Assembly: GCA_030544235.1 (NCBI GenBank)
Contig: CM060468.1
Location: 7,973,758-8,037,757, forward strand
Direction of reading: 5' to 3'
Source: Lepturacanthus savala
Taxonomy: Eukaryota > Chordata > Actinopteri > Scombriformes > Trichiuridae
DNA length: 64,000 bases
Part shown: positions 12,268 to 21,985 of the stretch, one piece after another
Numbering within the stretch: the first letter of the stretch is position 1
How the letters are laid out: each line of letters starts with the position of its first letter
The notes under the pieces: generated by a model
Told to the model about the DNA's origin: nothing
Seen by the model: the letters and a program-made list of their open reading frames with translations, nothing else
The model's database searches: none
Position numbers and translations under genes: made by a program

Positions 12268-15200
12268 TTAACTTCCATCCCTGAAGGACTTTGGATTTCC
12301 AAGACTCCGACCTTTACCAAAACTTATGACCTTTGTTATATTTTTTGAAATAAAAACTATTTAGTTTGGTTAATTGTCTGAATGTTAGATCTATTGAAGG
12401 TTAAGATACAGAAAAATAGCTAAAAATGGATTTTACTTACTTGTAATAGTTTACTTTTAAACTATTACATTGACTGGATCTACATAATTCCTTTTAGTAT
12501 ACCAAAAAGAAGTATTAAGTTATTCCATCCTAAAGTATTTAGGAGATTATACTCTAAAAGAAATATTCTGCAAGTACTGAAAAATATAAGTACAATCAGT
12601 TGACAAACTATGCATAGAGTGAGATGAATTAATTTAATGCAAACACAACATAATATAATTAAATTTCAACAACACATATTTCAGTACATACACATTCATG
12701 CATTCCAGTACAGTCAATGGAATCCAACCTACAAAATACACATTAAAAGCTTTCAACTAAGATATAAATGTTTTTTTTTTCTTTTCTTTATTTCTGGTGC
12801 TCAAAACCTTCTCTCAGGTCAACCTCAGGTCAAATGACACCCTGTTTTTCAAGAAACAAACGAGACAAAAGAGCCGAATCCATCGCCCTGCAGCATTAGG
12901 CATCTCATAACTCGACTGTTACTGGAAATTTTGAAGTCGTTTTCTCCTTACACTTCATCGCCTACATACTGCAGTCACACCACAGCCATCTGCTTCTGAA
13001 GCCAAAATAGGCGCTGGAGTCTTGGGAGAGTGAATGGTTACACAGGAATATATTATGGCACAGTAAAAACATACATGATTCCATTATTTGATGAAGCCCA
13101 CCAGTCAGGGGACAAGCAGGTGGAGTGTAAGTCCTGCAGTGGAAAATCCCCACAAAACCCCGTTGGCCTGGCTTTTCATCTCTGTCCGCATACAGGCCTT
13201 AGAGCCAAAGTCCTCATCAGCAGGCGCCTATTGATATGCACATTGCACCCACAGGCATCAATACTGTTGTCAGATTATTATGCATCTTGCATTTTGTTCT
13301 GTATGCTTACATTTGAGTTTTCCACACCAAATATTCTTGCACAAAAGCATTTCTGAAAAATAAGGCAACACAATGCATAAACAACTTTTAAAGAAACATT
13401 TTTTTTTTCACAGCACGGTGCACAGCTTGTATGGGATCGTAACGCTTGGCATTTAGCACGTTGCCATTTTTATTGTGAGAATCACAGCTATGGAATACAA
13501 ATGCAAAGTGACATGGTGACCCAGCAAAATGGCTGCACGGCACGCACGCAGGCCCACACACATGCATTATCCTCAATGTATAGAGCTATTCAACCTAGCC
13601 GATCATAGAGGTCACGTGGCGATTGTTAAAATAACGTGTGTTGTCAACGCACAAGTCTGAAACAAAAGTTAAAAACAAAAAACAAACTCTTTTATTCACA
13701 CCAGAATTAATTAAAAGGTTTTATTCCAACGCTTAAGGCTACATTTCATAATTTATTCAGACTGCAATGGATTTTTCTCTCACATAAAACAGTGATAGAG
13801 TGCAACTTCAAACTTAGATAAAGAATAAATCCTCAGAACTGTCAGCCTTTAACTACTCACAAGCTGCGTTTCCATCTAATAAAGAGCCTAAATACTTCCA
13901 CCATTTGGTCACCCTATGCAACTTTATTTTGGAAAATTTAAGTGGTGACACAACTTATCTTTGAATTGTCTTAAATCACACATATGATATTATACAACTT
14001 ATATAACTACAAAAAGTTCCCAATTTCTCTTGTCTTACACAATATCCAGCTTCAGAGGCTCTGGGTAGCTTGTGGAGAGAGTAAAGAGGAAAAGTTATGA
14101 TGTCACATGGATGACTATTGGGTCTGCACTCTAATTACATGTTTTCAGTCTCATACATCAACAGTTTTACAACAAAGTGTGACTTTTTTCACTTGCAAAT
14201 TTACTAAACATCATAGTAATTCGTGGCACAATTCAAACAAGATAAAAAAGAAATCCCCTTAAGTGAGTGTATTGTTTTTATTTAGCATTTTCTATCAACC
14301 TTTCTTAATAGGATACTTTAAAATGTGCATGAAAATACTACAGATTATCTACTTAACATACAGCACATGTTGCTGTTGTTATTGTGGGTCAGCAGACCTC
14401 AACGAGGCTAATGGAAAGCACGATATGAGCCTTAAAGGGACATGGCAACATTTTGAATGTACAACAGTTTCAAAGAGAGACCTTTTATGCTAATCAGTGG
14501 GAAACTGTATGAACTGTATAACTGATGAATATATGGCTTTCATTTTTGCTCTTATGCATCATGTACATATTTTTTTGTAGATTATTCAAAAATGATCTCC
14601 AGCATGGCTCTAGGGTGTTTTTTGTAAATTTATCCATTTAACCATTTGACTGTGGCATATTTCAGGTAAACTAATTCCTGATACCTCGGTACAAAATTCA
14701 ATTAAGAAAGGCTAATAACAATTGATGGATTAAATATGCTAAAATCAAATCTAGTGCAGAATGTTAATATCGCTCCAAAATGTTTTTTATTTTTTTTATT
14801 CTGGGAAAAGATTGACATGAACAAAAGATTTCCAATTGATTAAGAAGCAAATAAGCAGTATTTAATTATTAAAAAAAACATCATCATCAGCATATAGAGA
14901 CAGACTTCTCTTCATTGTATGTGTTTTATCGTTATGCTAATGTGCTAATCACCTCAGGCCATGGAGGTAAATCACTGACCTCTGCCGATCCAAGGTGACA
15001 GAAACTGATACAGAAACTATCACTGTTCGTCTGATTACTCCAGTCGATGCAGAGAGAAACTGTCATTGTGTTATCAAAGGTACTTCAGCGAGCCCTGAGA
15101 TAATCTTACCTGATCACGGAGGCCTCGGGTTGACACGATTTATACTAATCAACCTAGTAAAAGTGGTAAAACAAGAGTAAACAGTAGGCAAACATCTGTT

Positions 15201-15424
15201 TACACATCACAAACTGTAGAAAACAATGTACAGTATAGCCTTTTTCTTTATATTGGGTTTTATTGTGTAATATCATCTTTTGTATCTTAAGAGTGAAAGT
15301 AGGTAACCTGTTAATAATTCTAAAAGTTTTCACTGATTGGTATAGTTATTATTATTCAGTGGCAGTAGGTGTTTCAGCATTCTCTTGCATTACTAACAAT
15401 AAAATGTAACAATAAAATGTGGCC
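12268..15424. other. AT-rich non-coding region
   Basis: No exon, RNA gene or nameable repeat is seen; short poly-T runs only. Confidence 0.6.
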
Positions 15425-15695
15425 TCCAAGCCAAGTAAAGTCAAGTCAATTTTATTTGTATTCCCTAAAGTTACAAATTACTGATTTGCCTCAGGGGGTT
15501 TTAAAGTCTGTACAGCAATACTACATCCCCCTGTCCTTGAGACCCTTGAATCGAATATGGAAACGCTCCTTGAAAAAAACTAACGGAGCAATAAAGAACA
15601 TGAAAGAAAGCTCAGGAAGAGCAATTGAGGATGCAAGAGATGTTGTGCACAGGGCTCAAGTTGCTAAACCGGCCCAACAATCAATGCAGCTATGC
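15425..15695 (+). repeat. decayed interspersed repeat common in teleost genomes
   Basis: The sequence contains caagtcaattttatttgta, a tgcctca...ggg.ttttaaa.tctgtacagc block, a cctgtccttgagaccct block and ctcaggaagagcaattgagg, in the order of a repeat frequently seen in percomorph genomes. I recognise the family pattern but cannot name its class with certainty. It is diverged and has no coding capacity. Confidence 0.6.
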
Positions 15696-16926
15696 GGCCT
15701 GGTGGCTCTTTGCTGGCCTTTTGTCTAAAATAAAAGATGGTAAAAATGATTATTTAAAAAAAATGCAAATCAACTCTTGAATGAAAGAAAAAAAAAGTTT
15801 AAATACAAAATGCTTGTTATTTTTTTTTTTACAGGACAGAAAAAAACCCCAACAAAAAAACAGGCAAGCCTAATCTTGTTGAGTGTCAACAGTAATGTAT
15901 TGTGGCTGTCAATAGCAGCATGAAAGGTAATACTGCAGCCTTCTTTCTTCACTTTAGCTGGGAACAAGAGAAAGAAGCTGAAAAATGATTCCCATTACAA
16001 TTCACAGCTTTTCTCCCCCTCAGCAATCAGAGCATCCTCAGCTCATGGACCGATTTGGTTGTTGCTCCATGCCGGAGAGCTATCTGTTTGAGCATCTTAT
16101 TTTTCATATCCTCAGCCTGTGTTTCTCACTCCATCACCTATTTATGTTCTATGGTCTCCCATATTTCATCGCAACACAGCTGTCTAGTTGTAGCGAACGG
16201 TGGCAAATGGTTGTGGCTTCGGGGAAGACAACTCTGCCATTACACGGCTGTGAAGAACTGATGTTTGATTGATAGTGACAGCGCTGTGCCCGGGATGCGT
16301 TAAACGTTTGTTCATGGTGGGAATTTTCAGTGATTTGGGGAGTTACGTGCATAAAAAAAATAAATGAATAAAATAGTAACACCAGTTATACTGTATTTTC
16401 AATCATGAACATAATCCAGGGAGAATGTAAGGACTATAATGCGTTATTATCAGATGATAAAAAGCTGTCAAAGTGTTCACCTTCCTGTAGAATACGTGAA
16501 TCTTCCTTTGCTGCTCGAATCTTCTTTGTCTTGGAACATATTTAACAATTAACAGCAGCCAATTAACAATACAGTAAATAATGCCACATTACCGGATTTG
16601 CATTTACTCTTTTATTTTTTCATTTACTTGGCTTTTTTTTTTCTTCTTTTTTTTCCCCTGCCAACCAAGCACAACTTTGCAAAAGCCTAAACTCTAATAA
16701 CAAACTAAAAGAGAATCTGGAGCAACTCCCAGTCAGCCTGTAGTGGACTGAGAGAGCGGAGGATAGAGGTCAGCGTGGCCCTCAGTGCAAGGCATCTGTG
16801 GGGTAAACACACCTTATTAGAGCAGGGGGAAGGGTATGCATGTTCATGTGTGTTTGTGGGTGGAGAGGCACTTGATGTCTCTGTGGGCGTAAACATCACC
16901 TGGACGAGTCCAGCATGAGAGGACAG
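15696..16926. other. non-coding region before the candidate kcnj1 promoter
   Basis: Homopolymer T/A runs (15820-15860, 16629-16655) and otherwise unremarkable sequence. It could hold kcnj1 control elements. Confidence 0.5.
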
Positions 16927-16932
16927 TATAAA
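16927..16932 (+). promoter_or_regulatory. TATA box of candidate kcnj1 promoter
   Basis: A TATAAA (in cagtataaatgagc) sits about 30 nt before a GC-richer, purine-rich stretch that ends in a consensus 5' splice site at 17087/17088. The location, 3 kb upstream of the kcnj1 coding exon on the same strand, makes it a reasonable core promoter. The assignment is inferred from spacing only. Confidence 0.35.
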
Positions 16933-16957
16933 TGAGCACAGGTATTGGCGAGGAGGC

Positions 16958-17087
16958 AGAAAAGGAGGACGCACCTAAAGCTGCCTCAATCAGCTGTGAG
17001 CAGGAGTCACACAGAGAGGAGAGAGGTCGAGCCGGAGATTTGCCGCTCTTCAACTGTTGGATGCGCCTAATTAACCTAATCATAGAG
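16958..17087 (+). other. kcnj1: candidate 5' UTR exon of kcnj1
   Basis: The stretch would begin about 30 nt after the TATA box and ends catagag|gtgagt, a near-perfect donor. The kcnj1 coding exon has an acceptor at 20001-20003, so at least one upstream non-coding exon must exist, and mammalian KCNJ1 also has upstream 5' exons. Joining this exon to 20004 gives no in-frame N-terminal extension, because TAA lies in the required frame. Translation would therefore start at 20021. The exon contains one ATG (17061) opening a short upstream frame that terminates soon after the junction. An alternative is an unrelated transcript or a chance donor. Confidence 0.35.
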
Positions 17088-20003
17088 GTGAGTGTGGATG
17101 ACTTTCATGCTGACATATTACAATTTCAAATGTGTAACAAAACAAACCAAAAAATAGGATTATGCGTAGATAATTAGCCTAAATGGAGGATATGATTATC
17201 AGTATTACGATTAGAAACAAAAAGGAAAGAAGGCTGCAAATAAATTGATCGGTTATTTTCTTTTTACATATAAATTTTATATAGCGGCTACATACCGGCT
17301 TGTATGTATCTCCTAAACAAAAAGAACGCATTTACCACAATTAAGGCATTAAGAGTCATTAGAGACGTATTTGACTAATCTGTTTAAATCAAAAGTATTG
17401 CTTAATCCCTCCTATAGCTGAAGTTATGTTACAAACCATTTTACTTCTGCAAGCAACCAAAGTAGACTTTAAAAACTCTGACACAAGAATAAGCTTTAAA
17501 AATGTCTCATTATAATGAATAAGAAACTTCAATAGAAAAACAGAAATTGTTACTTGCTTAATCTTATCACTCTGACTTTACTCTTTACCAGCCACATTCG
17601 CATCTCTTTTCCTGCATTAGGAAGAAAGTAAACTCTTCCGCTGTCTCCAAAATATCAATTAGCGTTAAATTCAGTAAGCACAGTGGAGTGTTAACGCTTT
17701 GCACCTAAAACACTATTATTGTTATGACTCAGAGCCTTTCGACTGTGATTTACAGTGATCACAGAAATGACTCAGTACAGCCAGTCATTCACTATAATAT
17801 TCAAGGCACATGCAAATTCTATGTAAGGAAACTGGAATTCCAAAAATAGAATTACAATTCAATCAGTAATAGGAGTAACTTTTACATATAGTCTGCAGAG
17901 AGTACTGGTATTTCATTGATTAGTTTATTGAATTTGAACCTTGACCTAAACATCTCACGGTTTAAATGCTTTGACTCTGAGTCATGGCACTAAAGCAAAG
18001 GCTGTTCCCATTTGGAAAGCAATAATTTAGAGTATGTCATCATACTTGCAATTAAAATACCCAATACCTGAAATTATTTCAGAACATATCTTGTTGTTGT
18101 ATGAAAACATGCTGATCTCATCACTGGGTGTGGAAGGACCAGGTTTGCATTCAAAGGGATTAAAGCTTGCGAACAAGCTACACCATGTGATTATCAGATT
18201 TCTTTTGGCGAAATCACTGCGTGTGAGCCTTGAGAGCTGAAAACAAAAACATAAACTCCCCGCACTGATCGTTTTGTACTACTAAACACTCACTAACAAG
18301 CACGCTATGATGCAAATGGGAAGTTTGCATGACTTGGCAGGAACAGAGGCCATACTTGTTTGGAAACCTCTGTCAGCCAATACTGCCAGTTACCATCCAT
18401 CAAGGGCTAGAGTTATGAGAATTCGGAGCTAGAATAAAGTCAAAGATTGTTAGGTCTGTGAGCAGCTGGCCTTCTGGTGGGGTTTGTCCAAATTAGTTTA
18501 ATGTCACAGTGTTTTTTTTTTTTATGCTTGCATACATTGAAACCTCGCAAACAAAGATGATCCTTGTGTTCGGACAGTTACACCGGACCAAAATCCTCAA
18601 ATGATTTGGTTTATTTGGACCACTTGTGTGTTCTGCTTCAGTGGAATATTTTGTTTCTCATTAAGGTCATGTTTTTACTGCAGTGCTGCATCCACCAAGG
18701 ATTAGAGCCTTTCACTAAGGATTAAAACTGCAGTTGGACAGAACAGCTTGGAACATATAGTAGACTGTATATAAGGAGCCCACAGTAAATTGTGTAACTA
18801 GGGGGAAAGGCATAAAGCAGGGATGCAGGGAAGATACAGAGAAAAAGTAGGACAGGTGCTCACAGGATTTGATTATACAACTCAAAAAAAGGAAATGAAA
18901 CAAATAATTGAACTGATTCCATCTTGGCTTTAGAATCATTCCTAACTCTGCAAGTCCTAAATGTTGCTGTATAGCCTATATAGTATAACTGGGCTTATAC
19001 TGTACATTGTATGTGCACAGTATATGCAAGCATAAACTTTTTTTCATTTCCCTTCCAAGCTTGACAACAAGCATCACTTAGATATTCTGCTCTTTGTTTA
19101 TAGTGATTTTTTTCAGTATGATTGACAGTTTGAAAGTAGAGACTTGGGGCATTATCAATTAGATTTGTTTTAGTCATTTTTGAGCGATAAACAGATTACA
19201 AACACAAATCCATGACTTTTAAATATGAATCAATAACTGTTCTGATAATCCAAATTGCTTCCAAAGGAGTTAGCACAATGCTAAATGAGCCTATAATCAC
19301 TGGATCAATCTCTCTGTATTCCATAGTGGACTGAGTGTTTCAATCTTGTGCCTGTGGCAACATGCCCTGCTGGTTGGATAAAGACATACTATGCATGCTT
19401 TAACCATAGAGCATCAGAGACATTGGTTGCTCCTGAGTAGCCCTCTGCTAACTTGGATTGTGAATAAAATAATGTAATCTTATGGCTCTTCTAGATTACC
19501 CAAGTCCAAGTAGTCTTATTCTGATAGTTAAATGAGTCATCTCGCAGGGGGTTGTGTGACACTTTGAAAAAACAATTCACTTTTAAACAGCTGCTAATGG
19601 CATATTTTTTTTCTTTTTCTTTTTGCAAGAATGCTCACAGCACCAGCAGAGAACTCCCACGCTGCAGGTTTAAACACACAATATGTAATTTTCAGCAGCT
19701 TGGGCGCTCTCTCGACAAACAATTGCAAAGCATTCAAATGTTTTTTTAAAAGAAGGCAGATTATCTGCAGATCACTTTTCCTCCTCTCAAAGTAAATGGA
19801 CTCAGTGATTAAGGAGAAAAAAGTAAGATGTTGACAATTTATATTTCACAGGGGCAGTCCAGTGCTGCTAACTGAAACAGCTTGGGATACTGAAACTGCA
19901 CTACTCAACACAACATCTGTTCTAGATCACCTGTTCTTCAATTGATTGCTGCTGGTGTTTAAATATAGATTCATATATTGTTTTTCGTTCTATTTTCTTA
20001 CAG
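17088..20003 (+). other. kcnj1: putative kcnj1 5' intron
   Basis: If the exon ending at 17087 is real, this 2.9 kb is its intron. The 3' end is well supported (pyrimidine-rich tract and cag at 20001-20003); the 5' end is not. The interior is AT-rich, with scattered short poly-T runs, and no coding exon or repeat that I can name. Confidence 0.4.
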
Positions 20004-20020
20004 ATTGTTGGCTGGTCAAA

Positions 20021-21139
20021 ATGTGTGGATCCTTGAACAAACGCATCCAGAACTGTCTGGCTGAGAGAAGGAGTCGCAGGGCCAGGCTAGTCACCAAAGA
20101 TGGTCGCTGCAACATTGAATATGGAAACTTCAAGTACAGCAAACACTTTGCCTTCCTGGCTGACTTCTGGACCACCTTTGTGGAGATCCGGTGGCGTTTT
20201 GTCCTCTTCTTCTTCATCGCCTCGTTCACCCTGAGCTGGTTCATTTTTGGCCTCCTTTGGTACTGGATTTCCCGCAGTAATGGAGATCTAACGTGGCAAA
20301 ACCCCCCAGAAGACCACATTCCATGTGTTGATAATGTCGTAGGACTCACCACTGCGTTCCTCTACTCCCTTGAAACCCAAACAACTATTGGGTATGGTGG
20401 ACGAGCGCTCACCCCTCTCTGTCCAGGTGCTGTGGCCCTCCTCATCATCCAGTCCCTCCTTGGAGCAATTATCAACTGCTTCATGTGTGGTGTCATCCTG
20501 TCTAAAATCTCTTCACCTAAAAAGAGGGCTAAGACCATCTCATTTAGTGACATGGCTGTCATCAGTCCCAAAAATGGTTCTCTCTGCTTATCAATAAGAG
20601 TGGCCAACCTTCGCAAGACCCTGATGATAGGAAGCCAGATCTATGGGAAGCTGTTGAGGACAACAATCACACCAGAGGGGGAGACAATCATCATGGACCA
20701 GGTCAACATTGACTTCATGGTGGACGCTGGGAAGGACAATCTCTTCTTCATATGTCCTCTCACACTGTATCACATGATCGACAAGAGCAGCCCATTCTTT
20801 GAGATGGCGGTGGACACACTCCACATGCAAGAATTCGAGCTGGTTGTCTTCCTAGATGGCACTGCAGAATCCACCAGCTCTTCCTGCCAAGTCCGGACCT
20901 CCTTTATTCCTCAAGAGATCATGTGGGGCTACAATTTCTTACCCATCATCTCCAAGAGCAAAGAGGGCAAGTACAGGGTTGATTTCTCTAACTTCTCTAA
21001 GGTGGTCCCTGTGGCCACTGCACACTGTCCCTACTGTTTCCACAACATCAAAGGTCATCATCACCACTCCAGAAATGGTCATGACAACCAGGGCTTTGAG
21101 GTAATTGATACCGATCACCCAAATATCACAAAGATGTGA
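20021..21139 (+). CDS. kcnj1: Kir1.1 (ROMK)-type inwardly rectifying potassium channel
   Basis: This 372-codon intronless frame encodes a tetrameric K+ channel subunit of the plasma membrane; in vertebrates this family secretes K+ in kidney and, in fish, in ionocytes. Visible parts in order are a cytoplasmic N-terminus with RRARLVTKDGRCNIEYGN (residues 19-36), TM1 (about 60-83), the pore loop with selectivity filter TIGYG (122-126), TM2 (about 137-161) ending in the PIP2-binding PKKRAKT (166-172), and a full cytoplasmic Kir domain. It ends in TKM, like the PDZ ligand of mammalian ROMK. Its length equals human ROMK2 and it aligns over most of its length without gaps, so ROMK1 numbering minus 19 applies. 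N152 (ROMK1 N171, weak rectification) is kept. The start at 20021 is chosen because a splice acceptor (ttttcttacag, ending 20003) lies 17 nt upstream and the following ATG gives the ROMK2-like N-terminus. Oddities: V61 replaces the pH-gate lysine, there is no N-glycosylation sequon in the extracellular loop, and the tail has a His cluster. Which teleost kcnj1 paralogue this is cannot be told here. Confidence 0.95.
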   Translation: MCGSLNKRIQNCLAERRSRRARLVTKDGRCNIEYGNFKYSKHFAFLADFWTTFVEIRWRFVLFFFIASFTLSWFIFGLLWYWISRSNGDLTWQNPPEDHIPCVDNVVGLTTAFLYSLETQTTIGYGGRALTPLCPGAVALLIIQSLLGAIINCFMCGVILSKISSPKKRAKTISFSDMAVISPKNGSLCLSIRVANLRKTLMIGSQIYGKLLRTTITPEGETIIMDQVNIDFMVDAGKDNLFFICPLTLYHMIDKSSPFFEMAVDTLHMQEFELVVFLDGTAESTSSSCQVRTSFIPQEIMWGYNFLPIISKSKEGKYRVDFSNFSKVVPVATAHCPYCFHNIKGHHHHSRNGHDNQGFEVIDTDHPNITKM

Positions 21140-21676
21140 GGATGTGGAGCTATCAACAATGAACATTAAAAAAACAATCAGTGGCAGGGGCTTGTAGCTC
21201 TCTTTGACAAACTCCTCAAGACTCTAAAGGACAAAATGGTGCTGGAGACGGGTGGGGTCACCTATTGGCAGGGCATTGTGTAGCATTTTATCATGAAGTA
21301 AGGAAATTCCACTTATTTGTTATTCTTTTGTGTGTGCCGTCTGTGGGTCAGGACACGTATTGTGAACTATTTATGTAAAACCACACCTGTCACTGTCTAT
21401 TGACCACAAACCTGTTCTCAAAAGGGTCATGCAAGACAATGAAGCTACACTTCAAAAACAGAAAAAGAAAGTTTTCCCATTTGCTCACATATGAAATATA
21501 CAAATTTGAGGGCTTGCTGTAAATTAAGAGGTTTTAATCCACTCATAGCTTGCAAATCTGGTTTACTGAATATGGAGAGGCAGAAAAGGTAAATAAATGT
21601 AGCATCCTGTGTGTGCCTCTTACAGTTTCTTGAATGAGTGGTGGTGAAGTCCATGCTACTGTCATGGGTGATAAAA

Positions 21677-21682
21677 AATAAA
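21677..21682 (+). terminator. first polyadenylation signal downstream of kcnj1
   Basis: AATAAA 538 nt after the stop codon is the first canonical hexamer on this strand after kcnj1 and would give a 3' UTR of about 0.55 kb. A second AATAAA lies at 21980-21985. Confidence 0.5.
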
Positions 21683-21979
21683 GTTGTTGCTCAATATTTC
21701 ATGCCACTGTATGCTGCTGTACATAAAGAGACACTTGGACTTTTAGCATTAATCTATGCTTGACTATTCAGGCACTGAGACACATGCCAAGGGTTGGACT
21801 CAGGGGCCAGTCTTTTCAAAACTGTCGTTTTCTTCTTGAGTGAAGACATTGTGAGAGAACAAGGCTCACAGGAAACACTTGCATTATGAGATAAAGGCTG
21901 CTTCTAGGATCAGACCTCTATGGGAGTTCAGGACCCCATGAGAATGTGACATGCATATAGTGCCTTTAAAAAGTGTTCA

Positions 21980-21985
21980 AATAAA
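21980..21985 (+). terminator. second candidate kcnj1 polyadenylation signal
   Basis: A canonical AATAAA about 0.84 kb after the kcnj1 stop is an alternative distal site. Confidence 0.35.

Noticed and set aside
19946..20020. kcnj1 start at the more upstream in-frame ATG (19946)
   Set aside because: The extension crosses the splice acceptor at 20001-20003, so it is intronic; the 372-aa start at 20021 matches ROMK2 length.
19990..20830. Several frames antisense or out of frame to kcnj1
   Set aside because: They are shadows of the conserved channel frame and lack any recognisable motif.
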